This document shows positions 45,192 to 55,560 of a stretch of 64,000 nt of DNA, piece after piece; positions within the stretch are counted from its first letter, which is position 1, and each line of letters opens with the position of its first letter. Under the pieces are notes generated by a model. The model did no database searches. It saw only the letters and a program-made list of their open reading frames with translations, and was not told the DNA's origin. The position numbers were made by a program, and so were the translations under genes. The DNA lies in assembly GCF_014295035.1 (NCBI RefSeq), contig NZ_CP060404.1, forward strand, positions 3,498,501 to 3,562,500. The letters are read 5' to 3'. The DNA comes from Streptomyces buecherae. Lineage in GTDB: Bacteria; Actinomycetota; Actinomycetes; Streptomycetales; Streptomycetaceae.

Positions 45192-45264
45192 CCGCGCGCC
45201 GGGCGGTCAGGTGCCGGGGCCAGGCCGGTCGGCGGAGGTCGGCCCGACGTCGTGTCGGGGCCGA

Positions 45265-45657
45265 TCAGCGGGCGGCGAAGGGCTGGTCCGTCGGGACGAT
45301 GTCCCGGCCCAGGGGGGTCAGTGAGACCGGGATCAGCTTGAAGTTGGCCACGCCCAGCGGGATGCCGATGATCGTGACGCAGAGCAGGAGGCCCGTCACG
45401 ACGTGGCTGAGCGCGAGCCACCAGCCGGCGAGGAGCAGCCAGAGGACGTTGCCGACGCAGGACGGGGCGCCGGCGTCGCGTCGCTCGACGGCGGTGTAGC
45501 CGAAGGGCCACAGCGCGAAGCGGGCGATGCGGAAGGAGGCGATGCCGAAGGGGATGCCGATGATCGTGATGCACAGGATGAGGCCCGCCAGGACGTACGC
45601 GCAGGCCAACCAGAAGCCGGACAGGACCAGCCAGATGACGTTCAGGATCGTCTTCAT
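45265..45657 (-). CDS. YccF domain membrane protein
   Basis: The 130-residue product has two related halves, each with a hydrophobic helix and a glycine-rich turn: LAGLILCITIIGIPFGIASF and VTGLLLCVTIIGIPLGVANF. This duplicated layout is the YccF (DUF307) inner-membrane family; function unknown. The ATG at 45657 lies four bases after the htpX stop, so the two are probably co-transcribed. Confidence 0.88.
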   Translation of the reverse strand: MKTILNVIWLVLSGFWLACAYVLAGLILCITIIGIPFGIASFRIARFALWPFGYTAVERRDAGAPSCVGNVLWLLLAGWWLALSHVVTGLLLCVTIIGIPLGVANFKLIPVSLTPLGRDIVPTDQPFAAR

Positions 45658-45661
45658 CGGG

Positions 45662-46519
45662 TTAGTGTCCCGCCATTTTCTCGAGGCGGCTGATGCGCTC
45701 CGCCATGGGTGGGTGGGTCGAGAAGAGCTTGGCCATGCCGGCGCCCGGGCGGAAGGGGTTCGCGATCATCATGTGGCTCGCGGTCTCCAGCCGTGGCTCC
45801 GGCGGCAGCGGGAGCGCCTTCGTGCCCGCTTCCAGCTTCCGCAGGGCGCTCGCGAGGGCCATCGGGTCGCCGGTGAGCTGGGCGCCCGACGCGTCGGCCT
45901 CGTACTCGCGCGAGCGGCTGACCGCGAGCTGGATGACGGAGGCGGCCAGCGGGCCGAGGATCATGATCAGCAGCATGCCGAGGAAGCCGGGGCCGTCGTC
46001 GTCGTCGGATCGGCCGATGGGGATCAGCCAGGCGAAGTTGACCAGGAACATCACCACGCTCGCGAGGGCGCCCGCGATGGAGGAGATGAGGATGTCGCGG
46101 TTGTAGACGTGGCTCAGCTCGTGGCCGATGACGCCGCGCAGCTCGCGCTCGTTCAGCAGCCGGAGGATGCCGTCGGTGCAGCACACAGCCGCGTTGCGCG
46201 GGTTGCGGCCGGTGGCGAAGGCGTTCGGGGCGTCGGTGGGCGAGAGGTACAGCCGGGGCATCGGCTGTCGCGCGGCCGTGGACAGCTCCCGGACCATGCG
46301 GTAGAGCTGGGGCGCCTCGAACTCGCTGACCGGGCGGGCCCGCATCGCCCGCAGGGCCAGCTTGTCGCTGTTCCAGTACGCGTACGCGTTGGTGCCGAGC
46401 GCGACGAGGACGGCGATGATCAGTCCCGTGCGGCCGAACATCCCACCGAAGGCGATGATGAGTGCGGACAGTCCCCCGAGGAGTACGGCGGTCTTGAGCC
46501 CATTGTGCCGGCGGTGCAC
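45662..46519 (-). CDS. htpX: zinc metalloprotease HtpX
   Basis: HtpX is a membrane protease involved in quality control of membrane proteins. The 285-residue product has two N-terminal helices ([37 protein letters not shown]), the metal site [12 protein letters not shown] (His133, Glu134, His137), two further helices, and [17 protein letters not shown] with the third zinc ligand. THPPMAERI near the end is conserved. I start at GTG 46519 because GGAGG lies seven bases upstream; the frame continues to 46600 without a site. It is upstream of yccF. Confidence 0.93.
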   Translation of the reverse strand: MHRRHNGLKTAVLLGGLSALIIAFGGMFGRTGLIIAVLVALGTNAYAYWNSDKLALRAMRARPVSEFEAPQLYRMVRELSTAARQPMPRLYLSPTDAPNAFATGRNPRNAAVCCTDGILRLLNERELRGVIGHELSHVYNRDILISSIAGALASVVMFLVNFAWLIPIGRSDDDDGPGFLGMLLIMILGPLAASVIQLAVSRSREYEADASGAQLTGDPMALASALRKLEAGTKALPLPPEPRLETASHMMIANPFRPGAGMAKLFSTHPPMAERISRLEKMAGH

Positions 46520-46644
46520 GGTACGCCCTCCAAGTGGTACGGCAGGGGGAACCCTTTCGCGGTTTCTCCAGCTTTCAGTGGACCCTCCATCACTGGTCAA
46601 CGCCAGATGAGAGGGGCTAGTTCCCTTGTGCCGGGGGTGCGGAC

Positions 46645-46674
46645 AGCGGCCCCGCCGGGACGCGGCGGGGCGCT
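46645..46674 (-). terminator. probable nuo operon terminator
   Basis: A GC-rich imperfect stem (AGCGGCCCCGCC / GGCGGGGCGCT, one bulged G) lies about 120 bases after the nuoN stop, with no U-run. It is the only strong hairpin between nuoN and htpX. Confidence 0.45.
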
Positions 46675-46792
46675 GGCGTGGGCCGCGGGCGGGCGGCTCG
46701 GCGTGCGGCCTGCCCAGTTCACCGGCATCGCGGCAGGTCAGCCGGGTGACGGTGGGGCCGGGCGGGGCCGTGGGGTGCGGGGGCCGTGCGGG

Positions 46793-48502
46793 TTAGAAGA
46801 GGGTCCCGGAGGCGAAGTGCAGCACGAGCTGCGGGGCGCCGGACAGGGCGACGCCGATCACGGTGGTCAGGGCGACCGTGGCGGTCAGCGAGGCGGGGAC
46901 CCGGGGCCGGGCGCCGTCCGTCGTGGCGTCCGTAGCGCGGGCGCGTTCGCCGGCCGGGGCCGCCGTGCGTACCGCGAGCGCGCCGGCTTCCGGGCCGGGC
47001 CCGGACGGTGCGCCGGAGTCGGCGGCGGCGTCCGAGGTGGAGGCGGCCGGCTGGCCGGAGCCCGGGGCGGGGGTAGCGGTGGCCGGGGCCTCGGCGGGGG
47101 CGGGCGCGCGGAAGAGGGCGGCCGTCCACTGGAGGTAGTAGTAGAGCGCGATCACGACGTTCACCGCCATGACGACGGCGAGCCAGCCCAGGCCCGCGTC
47201 GACCACCGCGGAGAAGACGGCCACCTTGGCGAACAGGCCGATCACGCCCGGCGGCAGGCCGGCCAGGCAAAGCAGGAAGAAGCCGAGCGCGAGGGCGGCC
47301 AGCGGGCGGGTGGCGTACAGGGAGCGGTGGTCCGTGAGGCGCAGGCCCGTGCTGGCCCCGGGACGGGTCGCGGCGTGGGCCACGAGCGCCACCACGGCGA
47401 ACGCCCCGAGGTTGACCGCGGCGTACATCAGCGCGTAGGCGACCGTGGCGCCGATGGCGTGTTCCGCGTCGGCGGCGGAGTCGGCGTAGCCGGCCGCGGC
47501 GATGGGGACCAGCAGATAGCCGGCCTGGCCGACGGAGGACCAGGCCAGCAGGCGTACGGCGCTGCGCGCGTGGTCGGGGCGCTGGCGCAGCGCGGCCACG
47601 TTGCCCACGGTCATCGTGAGCGCGGCCAGCACGGCGGTCGCCGGCCCCCACACGTCCGCGTAGGAGGGGAAGGCGCGGACGGTCACGACGATCAGGCCGG
47701 TGAAGCCGACGGCCTTGCCGATGACGGAGAGGTAGGCGGCGATCGGTAGCGGTGCGCCGACGTAGGTGTCGGGGACCCAGAAGTGGAAGGGGACGGCCGC
47801 CGTCTTGAAGGCGAAGCCGATCAGGGTGAGGGCCACGCCCGTCTGCGCGAGGGTTTCCAGGCGCGGGTCGACGTGGGTGAGGCCGTCGGCGACGCGGGCG
47901 ACGTGCATGCTGCCGGTGGTGGCGTAGACGAAGCTCACGCCGAGCAGTGTGACCGCGGTGGCCGCGACCGAGGAGAGGAAGAACTTGAGCGCCGCCTCGG
48001 AGGAGCGGCGGTCGTCCCGGCGCAGGCCGACCAGGGCGAAGGCCGGGAGGGAGGCGACCTCGAGGGCGATGACGAGGGTGGCCAGGTCGCGGGAGGCGGG
48101 CAGCAGTGCCGCGCCGGCGGCGGAGGACAGCAGCAGGAACCAGTACTCGCCGGCCGGAAGCTTCTGTTCCGCCACGGTGTGCAGCGAAAGGAGGGCGGTC
48201 AGGAGTGCCCCGCCGAGTACCAGGAGCTGGATGGCGACGGTGAAGTCGTCGGCGACGTAGCTGCACACGTCACCGTCGGAGACCAGGCAGAACGTCGCCT
48301 TGTCGCCGCCCCGCAGCGGCAGCAGGGACAGTCCGGCGACGGCGAGCCCGGCGATCGAGACCCAGCCGAGCAGCGGCTTGTGCCGTTCGGCCAGGAACAG
48401 GTCGGCGACCAGCACGACGAGGCCGACGACGGCGGTGAGGGTGGGCGGGGCGATGGCCAGCCAGTCGATGGACTGGACGGCGCTCGCGGCGGTGGTGTTC
48501 AT
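46793..48502 (-). CDS. nuoN: NADH-quinone oxidoreductase subunit N
   Basis: NuoN is one of the three antiporter-like proton-pumping subunits of complex I. The 569-residue product has about 14 helices, with the conserved LVIALEVASLPAFALVGLRR, SSEAALKFFLSSVAATAVTL and FHFWVPDTYVGAPLPIAAYL. Before the last helix there is an unusual Ala/Pro/Gly-rich cytoplasmic insert (about 475-530), not typical of NuoN. The ATG overlaps the nuoM stop. It is the last gene of the cluster. Confidence 0.94.
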   Translation of the reverse strand: MNTTAASAVQSIDWLAIAPPTLTAVVGLVVLVADLFLAERHKPLLGWVSIAGLAVAGLSLLPLRGGDKATFCLVSDGDVCSYVADDFTVAIQLLVLGGALLTALLSLHTVAEQKLPAGEYWFLLLSSAAGAALLPASRDLATLVIALEVASLPAFALVGLRRDDRRSSEAALKFFLSSVAATAVTLLGVSFVYATTGSMHVARVADGLTHVDPRLETLAQTGVALTLIGFAFKTAAVPFHFWVPDTYVGAPLPIAAYLSVIGKAVGFTGLIVVTVRAFPSYADVWGPATAVLAALTMTVGNVAALRQRPDHARSAVRLLAWSSVGQAGYLLVPIAAAGYADSAADAEHAIGATVAYALMYAAVNLGAFAVVALVAHAATRPGASTGLRLTDHRSLYATRPLAALALGFFLLCLAGLPPGVIGLFAKVAVFSAVVDAGLGWLAVVMAVNVVIALYYYLQWTAALFRAPAPAEAPATATPAPGSGQPAASTSDAAADSGAPSGPGPEAGALAVRTAAPAGERARATDATTDGARPRVPASLTATVALTTVIGVALSGAPQLVLHFASGTLF

Positions 48503-50406
48503 CAGCTCCCGCCTCCGAGGAGGTGCTGCACGGCCGGGTCGGTCAGCCCCAGCAGGGCCGCGGGCCAGAGCCCGGCGAGGACGGTGAGGACGACGAGCGG
48601 CGTCCAGGCGGCGAGTTCGTGGCCCTGGACGTCGGCGATCGCGTCATCGCGGCGCGGGCTCCCGACGGTCGCCACGGCGGCGGGCGACGCGGGGCCGGGC
48701 GAGCCGGGGTCGGACGGTGCCGTGTCGGTGGGCGCGGCGGCGGGCGGGGTCTCGGCCGCACGGGTCGTACCGTTCGCCGCCGTGGGGGCGCCGACGGCGG
48801 CCGGGACCGCCGTGGAGGGCGTGCCGTCCGGCGCCGGGGCGCCGGCCGTGGCGAGGGCGCCGCCGGCGGCGGGCTCGCCCATGCACACGCGCCGCACCAC
48901 GATCAGCAGGTACGCGGCGGTCAGCAGGGTGCCGAGGCCGGCGAGTGCGAGGAAGGTGAGGTAGGCGGGGCGGCTGAGGCCGTCCGCCGGCTCGTACGCG
49001 CCGAACATGGCCAGCATCTCGCCCCAGAAGCCGGCGAGGCCGGGCAGGCCGAGCGAGGCGACGGCGCCGAAGGCCAGCAGGCCGCCGAGGCGCGGAGCCC
49101 TGCCGTACAGCGCGGCGCCCGAGGCGCGCGCGCCGCCCGCGAGCTGGTCGAGGTCGGTGCTGCCGAAGCGCTCCTTGAGGGCCCCGACCAGGAAGAACAG
49201 CAGGCCGGTGATGAGGCCGTGCGCGATGTTGGCGAACAGCGCGCCGTTGACGCCGGTCGGCGTGAGGGTGGCGATGCCGAGGAGGACGAAGCCCATGTGG
49301 CCGACCGAGGAGTAGGCGATGAGGCGCTTGAGGTCGGCCTTGGGGCGGGCGGGGGTCAGCGCGGCGGCGGGGCCGAGCCCGTCGCCGCGGTCCGAGGTGG
49401 GCAGGGCCAGGGCGAGGCAGGCGAGGGAGCCGTAGAGGATGCCAACGACGGCGAAGGCGGCGAGGTACGGCGCGAGGGTGTGGGCGCCGTCGGGGGCCAT
49501 CGGGAGCGCGATGCGGACGAGGCCGTAGGTGCCCATCTTCAGCAGCACGCCGGCCAGGAGGACGGAGCCCACGGTGGGGGCCGCGGTGTGCGCGTCGGGC
49601 AGCCAACTGTGCAGCGGCCACATCGGGGCCTTCACCGCGAGCCCGACGCCGATCGCGAGCACGGCGATGACCTGCGTGGAGTGGCTGAGCCCGGCCCCGT
49701 TGTCAGAGGCGAGTGCCACCATGTCGAAGGTGCCGCCCTTGAGGCCGATGAGGAGGAGGCCGAGCAGCATGACGACGGAACCGAGCAGCGTGTAGAGGAT
49801 GAAACGCCAGGCGGCCCGCTCGCGGTCGCTGCCGGCCGGGGCGTCGGAGCCGGCCGGGGCGTCGGCCGCGGTGGGAGTGGCGCCCGCCGTGTTCTCCTGG
49901 CCGCCCCAGCGGGCGATCAGGAAGTACATCGGGATGAGCACCATCTCGAACGCGAGGAAGAAGAGGATCAGGTCCAGGACGGCGAAGGTGGCGAGCGTGC
50001 CGGCCTCCAGGACCAGGAGCAGCGCGACGAACGCCGTCGGGGAGCCGCCCGGGGGCATCCGGAAGTAGCTGTAGAGCGCGCAGAGGAAGGTGAGCAGCGC
50101 GGTCATGACGAGCAGGGGGAGCGAGATGCCGTCGATGCCCAGGTGGACGCGGATATCCAGGGCCGGGATCCACCGGACGTCGGTGGTGGCCTGCATCGCC
50201 TCGGCGCGGTCGTAGTCGAAGCCGATCGCGAGGGCGACGGACAGGACGAGGACCAGTCCGGTGACGGTGACGCCGTGCCGCAGCACGGCCTGCTCGGGGT
50301 CGCGCCCGCGCAGTCCGGGCGGGGCGGGCAACAGCGCGGCGACCGCGCCGAGCAGGGGGAGGACGACGATGGCCGCGAGGAGGAGTTGCATCACGTTCTG
50401 ACTCAC
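48502..50406 (-). CDS. nuoM: NADH-quinone oxidoreductase subunit M
   Basis: An antiporter-like subunit of complex I. The 634-residue product has DLILFFLAFEMVLIPMYFLI, KAPMWPLHSWLPDAHTAAPT, LIAYSSVGHMGFVLLGIAT and LPGLAGFWGEMLAMFG, all conserved in NuoM. Two low-complexity inserts (about 175-200 and 520-580, Ala/Pro/Thr-rich) make it longer than usual. I start at GTG 50406 with GAGGAG eight bases upstream. It overlaps nuoN (TGATG). Confidence 0.94.
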   Translation of the reverse strand: MSQNVMQLLLAAIVVLPLLGAVAALLPAPPGLRGRDPEQAVLRHGVTVTGLVLVLSVALAIGFDYDRAEAMQATTDVRWIPALDIRVHLGIDGISLPLLVMTALLTFLCALYSYFRMPPGGSPTAFVALLLVLEAGTLATFAVLDLILFFLAFEMVLIPMYFLIARWGGQENTAGATPTAADAPAGSDAPAGSDRERAAWRFILYTLLGSVVMLLGLLLIGLKGGTFDMVALASDNGAGLSHSTQVIAVLAIGVGLAVKAPMWPLHSWLPDAHTAAPTVGSVLLAGVLLKMGTYGLVRIALPMAPDGAHTLAPYLAAFAVVGILYGSLACLALALPTSDRGDGLGPAAALTPARPKADLKRLIAYSSVGHMGFVLLGIATLTPTGVNGALFANIAHGLITGLLFFLVGALKERFGSTDLDQLAGGARASGAALYGRAPRLGGLLAFGAVASLGLPGLAGFWGEMLAMFGAYEPADGLSRPAYLTFLALAGLGTLLTAAYLLIVVRRVCMGEPAAGGALATAGAPAPDGTPSTAVPAAVGAPTAANGTTRAAETPPAAAPTDTAPSDPGSPGPASPAAVATVGSPRRDDAIADVQGHELAAWTPLVVLTVLAGLWPAALLGLTDPAVQHLLGGGS

Positions 50407-50407
50407 C

Positions 50408-50605
50408 TCAAAGGCTCCTCGGGGTGGCGGCCGGGTGGCGGTCGGCCCGGAGCGGGCCGGGCCGGTCGGCCGGCTGTGCGGCGCGCGCGATCGAGCCGGG
50501 CAGCGGACGGCGTCCGGGCGGGGCGGAAGACGGACCCGGCGCGGCTACGCCGTACGGGTGACGGCCGGCGGCTTGGGGCGTGGCGGCGTACGGGGGAAGC
50601 GGCAT
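50408..50605 (-). CDS. small Pro/Ala-rich ORF between nuoL and nuoM
   Basis: A 65-codon frame (MPLPPYAATPQAAGRHPYGV...) starts at ATG 50605, three bases after the nuoL stop, with GGGAGG seven bases upstream. Its stop lies one base before the GTG of nuoM, whose own ribosome site is inside its last codons. It therefore fills the only sizeable gap in an otherwise overlapping operon. The protein is Pro/Ala/Arg-rich, with no membrane segment and no family I recognise. It may be a real small protein or a fortuitous open frame in GC-rich DNA. Confidence 0.45.
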   Translation of the reverse strand: MPLPPYAATPQAAGRHPYGVAAPGPSSAPPGRRPLPGSIARAAQPADRPGPLRADRHPAATPRSL

Positions 50606-50608
50606 GGT

Positions 50609-52621
50609 TCAGCCTCCCGTCGCGGTGACGACGACGGCGACGACGAGCACCAGCGAGCCGGCGAGCAGCGCACTCAGGTACGTCTGGACGTTGCCGGTCT
50701 GCGTCCTGCGGACGGCCGCGCCCAGCAGCCCGGGCGCGGTGGCGGCGCCCCTGACGTACGTCTCGACGACCTCGCGGTCGAGGAAGCGGACGAGGCGGGC
50801 GGCGGCGCGTACGGGGCGGACGAAGGCCGCCGCGTAGATCGCGTCCAGGTGGAAGCCGACCGCCGCGTGCCGGTGCAGCGGGCCGAGCAGGAGCCGGCCG
50901 GGGTCGGCCGGATCGGGCGCGGAGGCGATGCTGCCGTAGGCGGGCTCGTGGCTGGCGATGGCCTCGGCCTCGGAGACGGCGGGCTCGGCCCGCGGGTGCG
51001 CGGCGACGGCGCCGAGCGGGGGCCGGCCGGCGAGCGCGGTGGTGTGCCGCCAGGTCGCGTACGTCATGATGCCGCCGACCAGGGCGAAGCCGGTGCCGAG
51101 GACGGAGGTGGCGAGGGTCGGGTCGAGCGAGTGGTCGTCGAACCAGCTCGGGAGGTGGCCGGTGGCCACCCCGAGCCCGGCGGCCGGCACGAACAGGACC
51201 CACAGCACGACGTTCATGGCGAGCGGCTGCTTGCCGTGGTCGGGCGCCTCGGGGCCGCTGCCGCGGAAGGCGAGGAGCCACAGCCGGGTGGCGTACCCGG
51301 CGGTGAGCAGGGCCGTCACCAGGCCGGCGACGAGCACGACCCAGCCGACGGCGCCGGGCACGTCGTACGCGGGCTCGGTGGCGCCGTGCCCGGTGGCGAC
51401 GGACTCGGCCGCGCCGAGCACCGCCTCCTTGGAGAAGAAACCGGCGAACGGCGGGATCGCGGCGAGCGCGAGCAGCGCGACGCTCATCGTCCAGTACGCG
51501 TCGGGGATGCGGCGTGCGAGGCCGCCCATCCGGGACATGGCGGCGAGCGAGTTGGTGCCGGCGGCGTGGATGATGACGCCCGCGCCGAGGAAGAGCAGGG
51601 CCTTGAACGCGCCGTGCGACATCAGGTGGAACACGGCGGCGCCACGGTCGCCGACGGCCAGCGCGCCGGTCATGTAGCCGAGTTGGCCGACGGTCGAGTA
51701 GGCCAGCACGCGTTTGATGTCGTCCTGGGCGAGCGCGGCGAGCGCGGAGCCCACCATCGTGACGGCGGCCATGACGGCGAGGACGGCCAGCGCGGCGGCG
51801 GACGCGGCGAACACGGGCAGCAGCCGGGCGATGAAGTAGACGCCGGCCGCGACCATCGTCGCGGCATGGATCAGCGCGGAGACCGGGGTCGGGCCGGCCA
51901 TCGCGTCCGGCAGCCAGGTGTGCAGCGGGAACTGGGCCGACTTGCCCGCGACGCCGGCGAGCAGCAGCAGCGCGATGACCGTCGGGTGGTCGAGCGTGTG
52001 GCCGCCGCCGGTCAGAGCGGCGTAGATCTCGCTGATCCGGAACGTCCCGGCGTCGGCCGCCAGCGCGAAGATGCCGATCAGGAACGGCACGTCGCCGAGC
52101 TTGGTGACCAGGAACGCCTTGAGCGAGGCCGAGCGCGCGGCGGCCGTCTCCCAGTAGTGCCCGACCAGGAAGTACGAGCAGATGCCCATGACCTCCCAGC
52201 CGACGAGCAGCACGATCAGGTCGTCGGAGTAGACGACGAGCAGCATCGCGGAGGTGAAGAGGGAGACGAGCGCGGCGTACGAGGGGTAGCGCGGGTCGGT
52301 GCGCAGGTAGCCGACGGAGAAGCTCTGGACGCAGGTGGCGACGGTGGCGACCAGGATGGCGACGAGCGCGGCGAAGCCGTCGACGTGCAGCGCGAGGTCG
52401 ATCGGGATCGAGCCGGTGTCGGTGAGCTTGGTGGCCGCGTCGATCGGCGCGTCGCCGCCCTGCCGGACGGCCACGACGACGGCGAGCACGGCGGCGGCGA
52501 GCGTGGGCAGCACGGCCAGCGGCCGGACGAAGCCGGGGGCGCGGCGGCCACACGACAGCCCCGCGACGGCGCCCAGGAAGGGCAGCAGGGGGACGAGGGC
52601 GGCGGTGGTCGTGGTCGTCAC
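50609..52621 (-). CDS. nuoL: NADH-quinone oxidoreductase subunit L
   Basis: The largest antiporter-like subunit of complex I. The 670-residue product has [60 protein letters not shown] and FFSKEAVLG, all hallmarks of NuoL. The lateral-helix region and C-terminal helix ([20 protein letters not shown]) are present. The GTG start overlaps the nuoK stop (GTGA). No inserts of note. Confidence 0.95.
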   Translation of the reverse strand: MTTTTTAALVPLLPFLGAVAGLSCGRRAPGFVRPLAVLPTLAAAVLAVVVAVRQGGDAPIDAATKLTDTGSIPIDLALHVDGFAALVAILVATVATCVQSFSVGYLRTDPRYPSYAALVSLFTSAMLLVVYSDDLIVLLVGWEVMGICSYFLVGHYWETAAARSASLKAFLVTKLGDVPFLIGIFALAADAGTFRISEIYAALTGGGHTLDHPTVIALLLLAGVAGKSAQFPLHTWLPDAMAGPTPVSALIHAATMVAAGVYFIARLLPVFAASAAALAVLAVMAAVTMVGSALAALAQDDIKRVLAYSTVGQLGYMTGALAVGDRGAAVFHLMSHGAFKALLFLGAGVIIHAAGTNSLAAMSRMGGLARRIPDAYWTMSVALLALAAIPPFAGFFSKEAVLGAAESVATGHGATEPAYDVPGAVGWVVLVAGLVTALLTAGYATRLWLLAFRGSGPEAPDHGKQPLAMNVVLWVLFVPAAGLGVATGHLPSWFDDHSLDPTLATSVLGTGFALVGGIMTYATWRHTTALAGRPPLGAVAAHPRAEPAVSEAEAIASHEPAYGSIASAPDPADPGRLLLGPLHRHAAVGFHLDAIYAAAFVRPVRAAARLVRFLDREVVETYVRGAATAPGLLGAAVRRTQTGNVQTYLSALLAGSLVLVVAVVVTATGG

Positions 52622-53016
52622 GCGGCGGCCTCTCCGCTGGTCAGACGCTTGCCGTCGGCGACGTCGGGGGCGTTGTCAGTGGTGCCTGGCATGCTGTCGG
52701 CAGCGGTGGGGACGTCGGCGAGGTCGCGCAGCCTGTCGACATCGGAGGTGCCGCGGTTGCGGTAGACGAGCAGCACGATGGACAGGCCGATGCCGATCTC
52801 GGCGGCGGCGATGGCGATGGTGAACAGGGTGAGCGCCTGGCCCGCGTGCAGGGTGTCGCGGAGCCAGACGTCGAAGGCGACCAGGTTGAGGTTGACGGCG
52901 TTGAGCATCAGCTCGACGGACATCAGGACCAGGATCGCGTTGCGCCGGGCGAGTACGCCGTAGAGGCCGACGCAGAAGAGGAGGGCGGCGAGCACGGCGG
53001 GATAGACGAGGTGCAT
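52618..53016 (-). CDS. nuoK: NADH-quinone oxidoreductase subunit K
   Basis: A small three-helix subunit of complex I. The 132-residue product starts [20 protein letters not shown] and has [17 protein letters not shown] and [20 protein letters not shown] with the conserved membrane glutamates. A polar tail of about 30 residues ([20 protein letters not shown]) is longer than in classic NuoK. It shares a TGATG junction with nuoJ and overlaps nuoL. Confidence 0.94.
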   Translation of the reverse strand: MHLVYPAVLAALLFCVGLYGVLARRNAILVLMSVELMLNAVNLNLVAFDVWLRDTLHAGQALTLFTIAIAAAEIGIGLSIVLLVYRNRGTSDVDRLRDLADVPTAADSMPGTTDNAPDVADGKRLTSGEAAA

Positions 53017-53954
53017 CAGCTGGTGCCCTCCCTGGGGGCGCGCTCGGCAGCGTCGTCGCCGGCGGAGCTGGTGGGTTCGACGGGCTCGGTGACGGCGGGC
53101 CCGCTCACCGCGGGGTCGGTCGCGGCGGCGCCGGGGGCGTGGGCACGGGGGGCGGCGGTGTCGCGGTCGGCGGGGGCCCGACCGGCGGCGTTGCCCCGCG
53201 CACCGGTGGGGGTCCGGCCTGCCGAGGCTCGGGGTGCCGGCGCGCCGGATGCCGCGGTGCCGGTGCCGGCGGCGCCGATCCGGGTCGCTCCGGTTCCGGT
53301 GGTCCGTACGCCGGGTCGGCGGCCGGACCGGCCGCTCGACGGGCCGGTGCCGCCGCCCCGGCGGGCTCCGCGGCCGGCGGTGCCGCCGCCGGCCTTGGGG
53401 TCCTCGCGGTCCCTGCGGGAGAGCACGATGGCGCCGACGAGCGCGGCGAGCAGCAGGACGGAGAGCGCCTCGAACGGCAGCACCCAGTGCCGGAAGAGGA
53501 ACTCGCCGGTCACCCGGGTCGAGCCGGCCCCGGCCTCGGCGCCGGCCGTGGCCTCGTCCAGGTCGATCCAGGTGGAGCGGAAGGCGTCCACGACCACCCA
53601 CACCAGGGTGGCCGCGGCGGCGAGGGCCACCGCGAGGGCGGCCCACCGGTTGCCGGAGTCCGCGTCCGGTGACCGCCCGATGGGCGCCTTGGTCAGCATC
53701 AGCCCGAACAGCAGGAGGACGACCACGGAACCGACGTAGATCAGCACCTGCACCCAGGCGATGAACTCCGCCGTGAGCAGCAGGTACTCGACGGCCAGGC
53801 CGCCGAGGGCCACCACGAGCCACAGTGCCGCGTGCACGAGTTGCTTGGTGGTGACGGTGATGACGGCCGCGCCGAGCGTCGCGACGCCGACGAGGAGGAA
53901 GGCGATCTCGACGCCCGTGGGCGAGAGGAAGCCCTGGCCCGCAGCGAGGGTCAT
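53016..53954 (-). CDS. nuoJ: NADH-quinone oxidoreductase subunit J with long C-terminal tail
   Basis: A membrane subunit of complex I. Residues 1-187 give five helices with the NuoJ features [40 protein letters not shown] and the start of the loop after [13 protein letters not shown]. Residues about 190-312 are a Gly/Ala/Pro/Thr/Arg-rich, probably disordered tail not found in most NuoJ proteins. It overlaps nuoI by four bases and nuoK by one. Confidence 0.92.
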   Translation of the reverse strand: MTLAAGQGFLSPTGVEIAFLLVGVATLGAAVITVTTKQLVHAALWLVVALGGLAVEYLLLTAEFIAWVQVLIYVGSVVVLLLFGLMLTKAPIGRSPDADSGNRWAALAVALAAAATLVWVVVDAFRSTWIDLDEATAGAEAGAGSTRVTGEFLFRHWVLPFEALSVLLLAALVGAIVLSRRDREDPKAGGGTAGRGARRGGGTGPSSGRSGRRPGVRTTGTGATRIGAAGTGTAASGAPAPRASAGRTPTGARGNAAGRAPADRDTAAPRAHAPGAAATDPAVSGPAVTEPVEPTSSAGDDAAERAPREGTS

Positions 53955-54598
53955 GAGGGCGCTCCCTCACCCGGGGCACCGGGAGCGCCGGGTTGGCCGG
54001 GCGCGTCCGAGGGGCCGGGCGCGGCTGCCGCCGCGGCCTCGGCCGCCTGCGCGGCGGCGAGCTTGTCGGCCGTCTTGCGCGCGGCGGCGATCTCCTTGGG
54101 CTCCTCGGCCCCGGGGTCGAGCGCGGGCGGCTCGGGCACGGTCCACATCCACTCGCGGAGCTTGTCCCGCTCATGGGTCAGATCCCGGATGTCGGTCTCC
54201 GCGTACTCGAACTCCGGCGACCAGAACAGCGCGTCGAAGGGGCACACCTCGATGCAGATACCGCAGTACATGCACAGGGCGAAGTCGATGGCGAAGCGGT
54301 CGAGCACGTTCTGGCTGCGCTCTCGGCCGCCCGGGGTGGCCGCGGGCACCGTCTCCTTGTGGGAGTCGATGTAGATGCACCAGTCGGGGCACTCGCGCGC
54401 GCAGAGCATGCAGACCGTGCAGTTCTCCTCGAACAGCCCGATGACGCCGCGGCTGCGCGGCGGCAGTTCGGGCAGCGTGTCGGGGTACTGCGCGGTGTGC
54501 GTCTTGCGGGTCATCGTGCGCAGCGTGACGGCCAGCCCCTTGGCCAGGCCGGAGCCGGGCCAACCGGACTTCTTCTGCGCCAGGTCGTCCAGTGCCAT
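53951..54598 (-). CDS. nuoI: NADH-quinone oxidoreductase subunit I
   Basis: A ferredoxin-like subunit carrying clusters N6a and N6b next to the quinone site. The 215-residue product has two intact 4Fe-4S motifs: [11 protein letters not shown] (Cys60, 63, 66, 70) and [11 protein letters not shown] (Cys109, 112, 115, 119). The C-terminal 55 residues are Ala/Pro/Gly-rich. The ATG overlaps the nuoH stop (TGATG). It is the only iron-sulfur subunit here besides NuoB. Confidence 0.95.
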   Translation of the reverse strand: MALDDLAQKKSGWPGSGLAKGLAVTLRTMTRKTHTAQYPDTLPELPPRSRGVIGLFEENCTVCMLCARECPDWCIYIDSHKETVPAATPGGRERSQNVLDRFAIDFALCMYCGICIEVCPFDALFWSPEFEYAETDIRDLTHERDKLREWMWTVPEPPALDPGAEEPKEIAAARKTADKLAAAQAAEAAAAAAPGPSDAPGQPGAPGAPGEGAPS

Positions 54599-55560
54599 CA
54601 GGAAATCGCCACCTTCACCACGCCGGTCAGGGCGATCTGGGCCAGCGCGAGCGGGATGAGTACGGTCCAGGCGAGCTTCTGCAACTGGTCCTCGCGCAGG
54701 CGCGGGTAGGTCGCGCGGAGCCAGATCACGACGAACGCCAGGGCCAGCGTCTTGAGCAGCGTCCACAGCCAGCCGAGTTCGTCGGCGAAGGGCCCGTGCC
54801 AGCCGCCGAGGAAGAGCACGGCCGTCAGCCCCGAGAGCACGACGATCCCGGCGTACTCGGCGAGCAGGAACAGCGCGAAGCGCAGGCCGGTGTACTCCGT
54901 GTACGCGCCGAAGATGATCTCGGAGTCGGCCACCGGGGCGTCGAAGGGCGGCCGTTGCAGTTCGGCGAGGCCGGCGACGAAGAACACCACGCCGCCCACG
55001 ATCTGCCACGGCACCCACCACCACTCGAAGGCGTCGAGCATGCCGGGCAGCGAGACCGTGCCGGCGGCCATGGCCACCGAGGCGGCGGTGAGCAGCATCG
55101 GCAGTTCGTACGCCAGGAGCTGGGCCGCGGTGCGCAGGCCGCCCAGGAGGGAGAACTTGTTGGCCGACGCCCATCCCGCCATGAGGGAGCCGAGCACGCC
55201 GACGCCCATCACCGCGAGGACGAAGAAGATGCCCGCGTCGATGGCCTCGCCGACGGCGTTGTCGGGGCCGATCGGGATGGCGACGAGCACCAGCAGGTAC
55301 GGCAGCAGCGCGACGGCGGGCGCGAGCTGGAAGACGCGTCGGTCGGCGTTGGCCGGGACGACGTCCTCCTTCTGCGCGAACTTCACGCCGTCCGCGACGA
55401 GCTGGGCCCAGCCGTGGAAGCCGCCGGCGTACATGGGTCCGAGGCGCCCTTGCATGTGGGCCATGACCTTGTGCTCGGTCTGGCCGATGACCAGCGGGAG
55501 CACCAGGAAGATCACGAAGACGGCGAGCAGTCGCAGCGCGACTTCGAGGGTGTCGTTCAC
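54598..55560 (-). CDS. nuoH: NADH-quinone oxidoreductase subunit H
   Basis: The membrane subunit that forms the quinone chamber. The 320-residue product has [57 protein letters not shown] and [20 protein letters not shown], all diagnostic of NuoH. About eight helices and normal length. The GTG start overlaps the nuoC stop. In a complete operon nuoD to nuoG would lie before it; here nuoC precedes it directly. Confidence 0.95.
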   Translation of the reverse strand: MNDTLEVALRLLAVFVIFLVLPLVIGQTEHKVMAHMQGRLGPMYAGGFHGWAQLVADGVKFAQKEDVVPANADRRVFQLAPAVALLPYLLVLVAIPIGPDNAVGEAIDAGIFFVLAVMGVGVLGSLMAGWASANKFSLLGGLRTAAQLLAYELPMLLTAASVAMAAGTVSLPGMLDAFEWWWVPWQIVGGVVFFVAGLAELQRPPFDAPVADSEIIFGAYTEYTGLRFALFLLAEYAGIVVLSGLTAVLFLGGWHGPFADELGWLWTLLKTLALAFVVIWLRATYPRLREDQLQKLAWTVLIPLALAQIALTGVVKVAIS

